Shown here: piece after piece, positions 25,563-32,620 of the stretch
Layout: each line of letters starts with the position of its first letter
How positions within the stretch are numbered: the first letter of the stretch is position 1
Assembly (NCBI GenBank): GCA_910579105.1
Contig: CAJTRT010000021.1
Span: forward strand, 1-37,081
Source of the DNA: an uncultured Muribaculaceae bacterium
Lineage (GTDB): Bacteria > Bacteroidota > Bacteroidia > Bacteroidales > Muribaculaceae
Direction of reading: 5' to 3'
DNA length: 37,081 nucleotides
Made by a program: the position numbers and the translations under genes
Notes under the pieces: model-generated
Database searches by the model: none
Told to the model about the DNA's origin: nothing
What the model saw: the letters and a program-made list of their open reading frames with translations, nothing else

Positions 25563-26198
25563 ATGATTTATCAGATGCCGGATGTTATGCGCGACGTGCG
25601 CGTGTGCCTCGACCAGAACATGTCGAGCGGGCAGTTGCTGCTGACCGACGACGCCGACACCCTCTCGCTCGACGAAATTGTCGGGAGCAAGATAGTGGAA
25701 GCGGTAGTCAGAGCGCACACGGACGCTCCGACATACCTTCTGGAAGAGGGTCACAACTTCGGCGACACGGTGTATTGGGGCGACATGGAGAGCGGCTGGG
25801 TGTTGCTGCCACAGGATTTCATGCGCCTTATTGTGTTCGAGATGAGCGACTGGGAGCGCGCCGTCTACACCGCCATAAGCACCACCGACCCGGAATATGA
25901 GCACCAGCGCCTGCGCGTCAAGGCGTTGCGCGGCACCGCTCAGAAGCCCGTCTGCGCTATCGCTTCCCGACCAGAGGGGAAAGTGCTGGAATTTTACTCC
26001 TGCAAAAGCGAGGACGCGCATGTGCGCCGCGCACAATATCTTCCTTATCCGAAGGTAGACAAAGACGGAGGCATCGATATCTGCGAGCGGTGCTACACGG
26101 CAGTGGTATATGCCGCGGCCTCGTTAGTATCGATGACGTTAGGAGAGGCAGAGAAATCAACAGCTTTATCAGAATTGTCAAAATCCGCACTAAGATGA
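25563..26198 (+). CDS. Putative head-tail adaptor / neck protein (211 aa)
   Basis: The product is mostly helical: it starts with MIYQMPDVMRDVRVCLDQNM, has a strand pair around VYWGDMESGWVLLPQDFMRL, and ends in a long Ala-rich helix (ERCYTAVVYAAASLVSMTLG). In short-tailed phages the gene after the capsid usually encodes the adaptor ring that joins portal and nozzle (T7 gp11-like), which is about this size. The assignment is from order, size and secondary structure only. Its stop overlaps the next start (ATGA at 26195-26198). Confidence 0.5.
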   Translation: MIYQMPDVMRDVRVCLDQNMSSGQLLLTDDADTLSLDEIVGSKIVEAVVRAHTDAPTYLLEEGHNFGDTVYWGDMESGWVLLPQDFMRLIVFEMSDWERAVYTAISTTDPEYEHQRLRVKALRGTAQKPVCAIASRPEGKVLEFYSCKSEDAHVRRAQYLPYPKVDKDGGIDICERCYTAVVYAAASLVSMTLGEAEKSTALSELSKSALR

Positions 26199-27571
26199 GT
26201 TCCATCCCAACCAAGCACATAGACGGTGACACGGCGATCGGTCGCAATGTGACGGCTGGCGGCAACGCCGACATCAAGGGTGACGTTCATGTCGGCCACC
26301 ACTTGCGTGTGGACGGATGGCTCGACGCGCCTAATATCAAAGGCGCCAACAAGGGGCTTTTCGCCACGGGGGAAGCTCTGGAGCGCTCCTATCCCACCCC
26401 GCGTCCCGGATGGTGGGCGATGGTGGGAGACTGCATACCTGCGCAGATATACATTGCCGCAGAGGGAAAATGGCATGCCACGGGGAACTACGTCGAACAG
26501 GTCGATATCCCTTCTGACGGATGGACAGAGGAACTGCGGGACGCACTGTATGCTCTCATAAGCGAGCATACAGAAGATGTGGCGCATTTGGAGGGCTTGA
26601 TAGAGAACCGTGTCACAGTCCTGCGCACGACACTTGACAACTTGATTGGCGGCAACGCCTCGGAGGCGATAGACAGCATCAACGAGATACTGGCTTTCCT
26701 CGAAGGGTTCTCCGACACGGAGAAACTCGCCGGAAAGCTGGACGAGATACGCCGGGAGGTCGCTGCGGTGACAAAGGCTTTGGCATCAGTGGCGGTCGCT
26801 ATCGACTTCGCCGGAACTGTCTCCGGCGTGTCGGTGACAGCCGGAGGACTTGGCCGCGTGCCCTCGCTGGCCGCCCACAACGCGGGAGCCGCCTCCGTGG
26901 TGTTCGACACCGGCGGGAAAAGGTTCCTGCTCCGGGTGGGCGCGCCCATATCCGACCCTCCGGCGTATTATTCCGAATGGGCCGCGGCCGGAACCGGCGC
27001 CGGGGCGCTGCGCCCCTACACGGACTACTCCGCCGGGAAGCTCTTCCGCGACACCACCGCGGGGAAACTGTACGCCTGGGACGGAACCGGCACGCTCCGC
27101 CTGCTGGGCGACCTCTCCGACATCCTCGCGGCCATAGCCTCCGACGCCGCCGAGATCGGCTTCCTGCAATCCCGCACCAGCCGCCACGAGGAGTGCCTGG
27201 GCGACCTGGTGTATAAGACCGGCGAGCTGCGGACCGCCACCGACGCCAACGCCTCGGCCATAACGGGCAACACCGGCGCTATCGCGGCGCTCGCCGCCCG
27301 CTTGGCCTACCTCGAGGAGTACGGCGGCGTGGGAGGGGGCGACCCCTCGGCGTGCGGGTGCCGACCCCTGACCGCCGCCGACATTGACTCCGTGTTCGAC
27401 GGGGAGCCGGAGGAGCCGGACGGCCCCGCCGACGCCGAGCCGGTCACCGCCGCCCAGATCGACGACCTGCTGGACGACGGCATGGCGCAGACCCCCGTCG
27501 AATCCCCACCGGGGGACGACCGCCTGGACGAGGAAGTGATAGACGCCCTCATAAACGGCATATTCGGCTGA
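26195..27571 (+). CDS. Tail-fibre or tail-spike-like protein (458 aa)
   Basis: The start is ATG 26195, overlapping the previous stop (ATGA); a frame extension to 26090 runs through the neighbouring gene and is rejected. The N-terminus (residues 8-60) is a hexapeptide-like turn repeat, IGRNVTAGGNADIKGDVHVG, then LRVDGWLDAPNIKG, typical of Bacteroidales phage fibre N-termini, followed by a small domain with GWWAMVGD. A central coiled coil and Ala-rich segments follow. The C-terminus holds three copies of a short helix motif of the form [LV]T-x-A-x-ID or similar (PLTAADIDSVFDG, PVTAAQIDDLLDDG, EEVIDALINGIFG). Expected role: host adsorption. Base composition is much richer in GC than the capsid genes from about 26,830 on. 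Confidence 0.7.
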   Translation: MSSIPTKHIDGDTAIGRNVTAGGNADIKGDVHVGHHLRVDGWLDAPNIKGANKGLFATGEALERSYPTPRPGWWAMVGDCIPAQIYIAAEGKWHATGNYVEQVDIPSDGWTEELRDALYALISEHTEDVAHLEGLIENRVTVLRTTLDNLIGGNASEAIDSINEILAFLEGFSDTEKLAGKLDEIRREVAAVTKALASVAVAIDFAGTVSGVSVTAGGLGRVPSLAAHNAGAASVVFDTGGKRFLLRVGAPISDPPAYYSEWAAAGTGAGALRPYTDYSAGKLFRDTTAGKLYAWDGTGTLRLLGDLSDILAAIASDAAEIGFLQSRTSRHEECLGDLVYKTGELRTATDANASAITGNTGAIAALAARLAYLEEYGGVGGGDPSACGCRPLTAADIDSVFDGEPEEPDGPADAEPVTAAQIDDLLDDGMAQTPVESPPGDDRLDEEVIDALINGIFG

Positions 27572-27620
27572 CAACCATTTTTTATCACCCATTTATTAAC
27601 CCCTAAACACTTTTTTAATC

Positions 27621-28244
27621 ATGGCAACAACAAAGTATCTTGACTACGCCGGCCTCCAGCACATCATCGAGAAGCTCTACGCCCGCGGCTTCAACGGCAT
27701 GGGCCTGAGCCACCAGGACTTCACCGCCGAGCTCAAGGCGAAGTACGACGCCCTCGCGGCGGCCTCCTCCGTCGAGGACCTGACGAAGCTCTTCAACCGC
27801 GTCACCGCGCTCGAGAATCTCGTCGAGGCCGACTCCGACCAGGTGATCAACAAGTTCAACGAGATCGTCGACTTCCTGGCCGGCATCGAGCAGGGGAGCG
27901 GCCTGAAGCAGATGCTGGCCGACATCGCCACGCAGATCGCCGACGCGAAGAAGGCCGGCACGGACGCCGCGGCCGCCCTCGCCGGGAAGGTGGACAAGGC
28001 GGAGGGCAAGGGCCTCTCCACAAACGACTACACCACCGCCGAGAAGAACGCCGTGGCCACCATCGGGAACAAGGTTGACAAGGAGGCCGGCAAGGGTCTG
28101 TCCTCCAACGACTACACCGCCGCCGAAAAGGCGCAGGTGGCCAAGATCGCCTCGATGGAGACCGCCCTCTCCGGCAAGATCGACAGCGCCGACGTGGCCT
28201 CCATCACCAACGCCGAGATCGACGCCCTGGTGAACCCCGCCTGA
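27621..28244 (+). CDS. Tail-fibre-like protein with tandem repeats (207 aa)
   Basis: The N-terminus TTKYLDYAGLQHIIEKL matches in style the start of the next gene and of many phage fibres. A coiled coil spans about residues 45-115. Two tandem 28-residue repeats follow, each KVDK-x2-GKGLS-x-NDYT-x-AEK (about residues 123-150 and 151-178), a repeat common in Bacteroidetes and Firmicutes phage fibres. The chain ends in SITNAEIDALVN, the same short helix motif as at the end of the preceding gene. It is separated from neighbours by a 49-base AT-rich gap before and a GC-rich stem-loop after. Probably a trimeric fibre segment or adaptor. Confidence 0.65.
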   Translation: MATTKYLDYAGLQHIIEKLYARGFNGMGLSHQDFTAELKAKYDALAAASSVEDLTKLFNRVTALENLVEADSDQVINKFNEIVDFLAGIEQGSGLKQMLADIATQIADAKKAGTDAAAALAGKVDKAEGKGLSTNDYTTAEKNAVATIGNKVDKEAGKGLSSNDYTAAEKAQVAKIASMETALSGKIDSADVASITNAEIDALVNPA

Positions 28245-28256
28245 ACCCCGTGAACC

Positions 28257-28291
28257 GGCGGCGGGGACGCGGTCCGCCCGCCCCCGCCGCC
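28257..28291 (+). terminator. GC-rich stem-loop between fibre genes (10-bp stem, no T tract)
   Basis: GGCGGCGGGG (28257-28266) pairs with CCCCGCCGCC (28282-28291) across 15 bases. It follows the stop of the preceding gene by 12 bases. With no T run after it, it may be a transcript-stabilising or attenuating structure rather than an intrinsic terminator. Confidence 0.5.
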
Positions 28292-28319
28292 AATCTAACC
28301 GCTGAAACATCCTGACGAC

Positions 28320-29414
28320 ATGACGAAATTCTTAGACAAGGCCGGCCTGACCCGCTTCTGGAACCGCGCCAAGGACTACATAGACAACCACTCGCCCGCC
28401 GCAGCGCTCCCGGGGACGGTGGAGGCGCTGGCCGCCGCCGACCGCGTGAACCTCCTGGCGGGCACCAACCGCGGGACGGAGGGGTGGTCGACCAGCACTT
28501 CCTCCGACGGCCGCATACTCGCGAGGGACAGGAGCCCATGGGCGGCGTTCGACAACCAGGCCTCCACCGGCACCCCCGGCTGGCAGACGCTCCTGCGGGA
28601 AGTCCCCGCCGGGCTGTTCGCCGACGGGGAGGAGTACGTCCTGAGCTTCCGGGCCATGGCGACACGCTCGTCCGGCTCGGGGCCGCTCACGCTCAACGTC
28701 TCCGTCGGTGACGCGGCCGCCACCCGCACCCTGGCCGATTCCGGCTGGTTCTACGTAGAGACCGGGGGAACCGAGAAGCGCTACGCCGTGCGGCTCACCG
28801 GGGCGCTGGCCGGGGCGGTCACCAAGGCCGGGGACTTCATCAAGATAGCGTTCGTCGCCGGGCAGAACGCCGGGTGGGCCTCGGTGGCCTTCGCCGACCT
28901 CAAGCTCGAGCGCGGGACCGTCGCCACCGGCTACACCCCCGCCCCGGCGGACGGGACCGAGGAGCTGAGAAGCCAGGTGGCCGCGCTGACCGCGGCGCTC
29001 TCGGCGGTGACGGACCATCTCAACCACCAGGGCGTCTCGGTGTGCGTGCTCGCCGAGGTGAACTACATCGACAGCGTCGGCCCGGAGCAGGTACCGCTGA
29101 ACTCTCTGGTGCTCGACGAGAGCGAATGTTGCGTGTATCAAAGCGTCACCAATCCCGTCACGAGAATCCGCGAATTCGTGATAAGCGAGCGCTGGAACTA
29201 TCCCGAGACGAACATCTGCCGGAGCGACGTCCTCTACTTCTGCAGCGGTGAGTTCTACTGGTGGGACCCAGACCTGGACAAACTTGTCAAGAATCCCGGT
29301 ATGGCGCTATATCCGGGAATCGACGTGTCGCTCCCCGCAGCCGAGGCCGCGGAACCCGCCGCCCTCTCCGACGGCGCTGGAACTGGTGAAACCGACAAAA
29401 ACGAAGAGACATGA
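28320..29414 (+). CDS. Tail-fibre protein with carbohydrate-binding-like domain (364 aa)
   Basis: The N-terminal TKFLDKAGLTRFWNRAKDYI shares the TK-[YF]-LD-x-AGL start with the preceding gene and is probably an attachment helix. Residues about 45-205 form a jelly-roll-like module, with LLAGTNRGTEGW at its start, YVLSFRAMAT in the middle and KLERGTVATGYTPAPAD at its end, a signature of carbohydrate-binding-like domains in phage fibres. A short coiled coil follows, then a C-terminal domain with clustered Cys/Trp/Tyr (YFCSGEFYWWDPD) that may be the receptor contact. The stop overlaps the holin start (ATGA). GC content is the highest in the window near its 5' end (47 of 60 bases at 28381-28440). 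Confidence 0.7.
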   Translation: MTKFLDKAGLTRFWNRAKDYIDNHSPAAALPGTVEALAAADRVNLLAGTNRGTEGWSTSTSSDGRILARDRSPWAAFDNQASTGTPGWQTLLREVPAGLFADGEEYVLSFRAMATRSSGSGPLTLNVSVGDAAATRTLADSGWFYVETGGTEKRYAVRLTGALAGAVTKAGDFIKIAFVAGQNAGWASVAFADLKLERGTVATGYTPAPADGTEELRSQVAALTAALSAVTDHLNHQGVSVCVLAEVNYIDSVGPEQVPLNSLVLDESECCVYQSVTNPVTRIREFVISERWNYPETNICRSDVLYFCSGEFYWWDPDLDKLVKNPGMALYPGIDVSLPAAEAAEPAALSDGAGTGETDKNEET

Positions 29415-29881
29415 ACCTTTCCGAGACACTGAGGGCGCTGTTCACCCTGGCCGGGGCGGCGCTCGCCGCCGTGGAGCCGACGCTCCCCTACATCGCCATA
29501 TGCACCGCCATGGTCTTAGCCGACTGCCTGACGGCCTGGTCGCTGTCGAGACGCGTCCGCCGGGCGCATCCCGACCGCGCCTCCGGCGACGCCCGCAAGT
29601 TCAAGAGCCACAACTTCGGCAGGGTCGTCGTGACCCTGCTCAAGACCTACGCCCTGATCGTGATGGCCTTCCTCATACAGCGCCACATCACCGACGGCAT
29701 CCCCGTCGACCTGGCCAAGGTCGCCGCCGGGGCCGTCTGCTTCTGGCAGCTGTGGAGCATCCTCGAGAACGAGAGCTCCTGCAACGGCGCCAGGTGGGCC
29801 AGGGTGCTGCAACGCGTGCTGGTCGACAAGACCTCCCGCCATTTCGACATAGACCTCGAGGAACTCAAACCGAAAGAATGA
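29411..29881 (+). CDS. Phage holin
   Basis: The 156-residue product has three predicted membrane segments: LPYIAICTAMVLADCLTAW (about residues 25-45), VVTLLKTYALIVMAFLIQ (about 74-91), and KVAAGAVCFWQLWSIL (about 103-118), the last followed by the ENES that typifies the Phage_holin_4 (toxin secretion/phage lysis) family. Holins form the inner-membrane lesions that time lysis. It is translationally coupled to the fibre gene upstream (ATGA) and lies one base ahead of the lysozyme ATG, forming a lysis cassette. Confidence 0.78.
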   Translation: MNLSETLRALFTLAGAALAAVEPTLPYIAICTAMVLADCLTAWSLSRRVRRAHPDRASGDARKFKSHNFGRVVVTLLKTYALIVMAFLIQRHITDGIPVDLAKVAAGAVCFWQLWSILENESSCNGARWARVLQRVLVDKTSRHFDIDLEELKPKE

Positions 29882-29882
29882 C

Positions 29883-30338
29883 ATGGAAGCGAGCGAGAAG
29901 ATAAAGGAACTGATAAGGGGCTGGGAGGGGCTGCGCCTCACCGCCTACCGCTGCCCCGCCGGGGCGCTGACAATCGGCTACGGCCACACCGGGCCGGACG
30001 TGTTCCCCGGACAGAGGATAAGCCCCGGCTTCGCGGAAACGCTGCTTGAAGAGGACATCGCCCGATTCGAGGCGGAGCTTGACCGCTGGGGGATGATCGA
30101 CCGCCTCCCGGAACTGACACAGCCACAATACGACGCCCTGCTGAGCTTCGCCTACAACGTGGGCACCTCGGCGCTGCGCCGCTCGACGCTGTGGCGCAGG
30201 GTGTGCGCCGACCCCTCCGACCCCTCGATCCCGGCGGAGTTCCGCAGGTGGGTGCATGCCGGGGGGAAGGTCATGCCGGGGCTGGTCAAACGCCGCGAGC
30301 GGGAAGCACAGATCTACGAACACGGGAAATACGACTGA
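29883..30338 (+). CDS. Endolysin, GH24 lysozyme (T4/P21 type)
   Basis: The 151-residue product is a muramidase that cleaves peptidoglycan glycan strands. The catalytic signature E-8aa-(D/C)-5aa-T is present as E15, C24 and T30: WEGLRLTAYRCPAG followed by TIGYGHTG. Cys in place of the T4 Asp20 is known in P21/P1-like lysozymes. QPQYDALLSFAYNVG is the second family motif. There is no signal peptide or N-terminal anchor, so release should depend on the holin encoded immediately upstream. The next gene begins three bases after its stop. Confidence 0.9.
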   Translation: MEASEKIKELIRGWEGLRLTAYRCPAGALTIGYGHTGPDVFPGQRISPGFAETLLEEDIARFEAELDRWGMIDRLPELTQPQYDALLSFAYNVGTSALRRSTLWRRVCADPSDPSIPAEFRRWVHAGGKVMPGLVKRREREAQIYEHGKYD

Positions 30339-30341
30339 CCA

Positions 30342-30956
30342 ATGGGATGCGATAATGACACAAGGCGGGCGAGGCTGCTCCGCAACCTGCTCCTGCTGGT
30401 TCTGCCGGCGGGGGCGGCGCTGGTCACCGGCATCGCCCTCGGGCGCTGCTCCTGCGGAAACCCCGAAGCCCGGCAACAGGCAACCGACGGCGTGGTGACG
30501 GTCGAGACGTTCACCGACACCCTGAGGACGACCGCCCCGGCGCCGGTCTCTGCGAAGCCCGCGGGGAGCGTCACCGCCCGGCTTCCGCTTTCCCGCGGAG
30601 CTGGAAAAGGCCGCTCGCCGCGGCTCGCTTCACCAGACAGCCCGAGGAGCACAGCCGCGGAAGCACCGGCTGACGTGACCGCCGATGTTTTCACCGCCGC
30701 GGAGCCGCCGGACAGCGCCGAGGTCGAGATACCCATAACCCGGAGCGTGTACGCCGACAGCCTCTGCCGACTGGTGGTTTCCGGCTACGGGGTCACTCTT
30801 GACACGCTGGAGGTCTATCCCAGCCGACGGGTGGTGACCGTCAAGAAGCCCCCGAAGCGGTGGCACCTCGGCATCTCCGCCGGCTACGCCCTGACACCCC
30901 GCGGCCTCCAGCCATACGTCGGAATCGGGGTGACTTATTCAATATTAGATTTTTGA
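30342..30956 (+). CDS. Putative lysis accessory / spanin-like membrane protein (204 aa)
   Basis: A single N-terminal membrane segment (about residues 12-34, LLRNLLLLVLPAGAALVTG) is followed by Cys-x-Cys, a long Ala/Pro/Ser/Thr-rich linker (about 40-125), a strand-rich block with LVVSGYGVTLDTLEVYP, and a C-terminus LGISAGYALTPRGLQPYVG with alternating hydrophobic residues that ends in TYSILDF. This resembles proteins encoded after the lysozyme in other Bacteroidales phages (possibly DUF6808; from memory). An inner-membrane anchor, periplasmic linker and outer-membrane-like end would suit a one-protein spanin, but this is inference. Confidence 0.6.
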   Translation: MGCDNDTRRARLLRNLLLLVLPAGAALVTGIALGRCSCGNPEARQQATDGVVTVETFTDTLRTTAPAPVSAKPAGSVTARLPLSRGAGKGRSPRLASPDSPRSTAAEAPADVTADVFTAAEPPDSAEVEIPITRSVYADSLCRLVVSGYGVTLDTLEVYPSRRVVTVKKPPKRWHLGISAGYALTPRGLQPYVGIGVTYSILDF

Positions 30957-30957
30957 C

Positions 30958-31410
30958 ATGGAGATAACGCTTGCCATAAATAAGGAAAACGTGATGCGGG
31001 AGGTTGCCGTGACGACCGCCTATACTGGCGGCAAAATGGATGGTGACGAGAACGCCCTGCACCGCATATCCACCGTTGACGAGGACGAGGCGCACCTTGA
31101 TAGGTTTTGGGAAGAGTGCCGCTCCGACCTCTGCCAGGAGCTTATCGGCCTTGTGACTTTCGAGGGTATGGCGGATGATGTCTATTCGCTAAGGCTTGAA
31201 GTGTCGAAATCCTTTGACGAGGCTCTGTTGCCGAGCATGAAGCTGAGCCTGATGAGCTATTTCGTCCAGGGTATAGCGGCCAAATGGTATGTGTACACCA
31301 ACAAGAGTGAGGCAGGGGAATACGCTGACAAGGCCAGACTACTGCTTGACGACATACACCGCAAGGCCGTGTACAAGAAGAAACCGACTCGCCCGACCTA
31401 CGATGATTAA
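30958..31410 (+). CDS. Tandem paralogue 1, unknown function (150 aa)
   Basis: It starts one base after the previous stop. The product begins MEITLAINKENVMREVAVTT and is helical after residue 40. Its last third, SYFVQGIAAKWYVYT followed by a long helix and the end PTRPTYDD, matches the next gene's last third (SEWFVIT, then PTRPTYND) and more weakly the third gene's. The three genes are adjacent, same strand and similar in size, so they are probably duplicates. No enzymatic motif is visible. A structural virion role (ring or plug) is possible, as repeated small ring proteins are known in Bacteroidales podoviruses. Confidence 0.75.
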   Translation: MEITLAINKENVMREVAVTTAYTGGKMDGDENALHRISTVDEDEAHLDRFWEECRSDLCQELIGLVTFEGMADDVYSLRLEVSKSFDEALLPSMKLSLMSYFVQGIAAKWYVYTNKSEAGEYADKARLLLDDIHRKAVYKKKPTRPTYDD

Positions 31411-31427
31411 CCAATAACCCCATCACA

Positions 31428-31940
31428 ATGGAACAGAAAAAGACAATAACAGTAACACTTGAGTCCAGGGAAATCAAGTTTGACGTGATGAACAAGTCGC
31501 ACCTCACCGGCCAGGCACGCAACGCTGAGGGGAAGGACTACCGCGCCACCGCGTACATGCAGGCGAGCGAGGATGACGAGCACGCCTACCAGATCCTCCG
31601 CGCCATCAGCAATGCTTTCTCGCATCTGAAAGTTGAACTCGGAGAGTATCTGCACGAGGACGGTTCCACCTCCAACAACCGCATAAACAAGATGGTCGAA
31701 GACGGGGATAGGCTGCTGCTTGTTTTCCTGCTCCCCTCGAACTTCAACAATTCGGCATGCGACAGCCTCGGAGGCATGCTCCATGAGTATATCGTCGACC
31801 GCACACTCTCGGAGTGGTTTGTGATCACCTCCCCGAATGACGCGCAGAACTACGCCAACCTTGCCACAGATGCTCTTGACCGGGCAAAGCAGGCACTGTA
31901 CAAACGGGAGCGCCCGACACGTCCCACTTACAACGATTAA
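31428..31940 (+). CDS. Tandem paralogue 2, unknown function (170 aa)
   Basis: The product begins with two strands (KKTITVTLESREIKFDV), has a middle section (HAYQILRAISNAFSHLKVEL) and a C-terminal helix pair LHEYIVDRTLSEWFVIT leading to the end PTRPTYND. The end is nearly identical to that of the preceding gene (PTRPTYDD), although the rest has diverged strongly. It lies 17 bases after that gene and three bases before the next. Function unknown; the shared C-terminus is the conserved element. Confidence 0.75.
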   Translation: MEQKKTITVTLESREIKFDVMNKSHLTGQARNAEGKDYRATAYMQASEDDEHAYQILRAISNAFSHLKVELGEYLHEDGSTSNNRINKMVEDGDRLLLVFLLPSNFNNSACDSLGGMLHEYIVDRTLSEWFVITSPNDAQNYANLATDALDRAKQALYKRERPTRPTYND

Positions 31941-31943
31941 GCC

Positions 31944-32501
31944 ATGTACCACATCGGTTGCGGCAGGAGCTGCTATGACAGCGATGCCCCGGACAGCAAC
32001 GCCACGCGCAGTGTGATTCTGACATTCCATAGGGACCAGCTGCTCTACGACATCAAGAACTACGCCTATATCGAGGGGCATGTGTGGGGAGAGGAAAACC
32101 AGCACGCCCAGCACACGCTCGTTGAGATCGGCGAGGAGGGTAACGTTGACAGGGTGAACCGCATACTCGGCGTGGTACACGCCGCCGCGGTTGAAATGCT
32201 CTATCCTTATACCAAGGAAGAGCCGGTGGAGGACGAGGAGATATGCGACCGCATGTGGGTCCCAGTTGACTACAAAATTCAGATGCGGGTGCCGGCAACA
32301 ATGTCACGCACCACGCTGCACCTGCTCAACAAGCTGATACACGAGTTCATGGTGGCGAGAGTGATTTATGACTGGCTGAGCATCACCCACCCCGAGGCCG
32401 CACGAAACTGGCTCGACAAAGCATCGGAGGCACAAGAAGAAATCAATAGCATCAAGAACAGCCGCACAGGTGTTTTGAGGCGGCCATCACACCCATTCTG
32501 A
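31944..32501 (+). CDS. Tandem paralogue 3, unknown function (185 aa)
   Basis: The N-terminus contains MYHIGCGRSCYDSD with two Cys, then SVILTFHRDQLLYDIKN, matching the strand-rich start of the second paralogue. The helix LIHEFMVARVIYDWLSIT corresponds to LHEYIVDRTLSEWFVIT in that protein. The C-terminal end has diverged to LRRPSHPF. This is the most distant of the three and the last plus-strand gene before the terminator hairpin. No known family is recognised. Confidence 0.72.
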   Translation: MYHIGCGRSCYDSDAPDSNATRSVILTFHRDQLLYDIKNYAYIEGHVWGEENQHAQHTLVEIGEEGNVDRVNRILGVVHAAAVEMLYPYTKEEPVEDEEICDRMWVPVDYKIQMRVPATMSRTTLHLLNKLIHEFMVARVIYDWLSITHPEAARNWLDKASEAQEEINSIKNSRTGVLRRPSHPF

Positions 32502-32532
32502 AAGCCGGACTCCCCCAGTCCCCGACAACGAC

Positions 32533-32565
32533 GAGAGCCGGGACGCGTCAAGCGCCCCGGCTCTC
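32533..32565 (+). terminator. Terminator hairpin between converging gene blocks
   Basis: GAGAGCCGGG (32533-32542) pairs with CCCGGCTCTC (32556-32565); the centre can extend the stem with further CGC/GCG pairs. It is followed by TTTCGTTC, a weak T-rich tail on the plus strand. It lies in the 119-base gap where plus- and minus-strand transcripts meet and could serve both. Confidence 0.7.
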
Positions 32566-32620
32566 TTTCGTTCATCAAACACAAAACCTGATTCATTTTG
32601 AAACTTCCTCTTAGCAAAGG

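Noticed and set aside
26786..27592. Long minus-strand frames across the GC-rich fibre and lysis genes (also 27615-28310, 28332-29141, 29865-30476)
   Set aside because: High GC removes stop codons in all frames; products are Gly/Arg/Val-rich repeats without domains.
26195..29414. Diversity-generating retroelement acting on the fibre genes
   Set aside because: No reverse transcriptase and no template/variable repeat pair were seen in the window.
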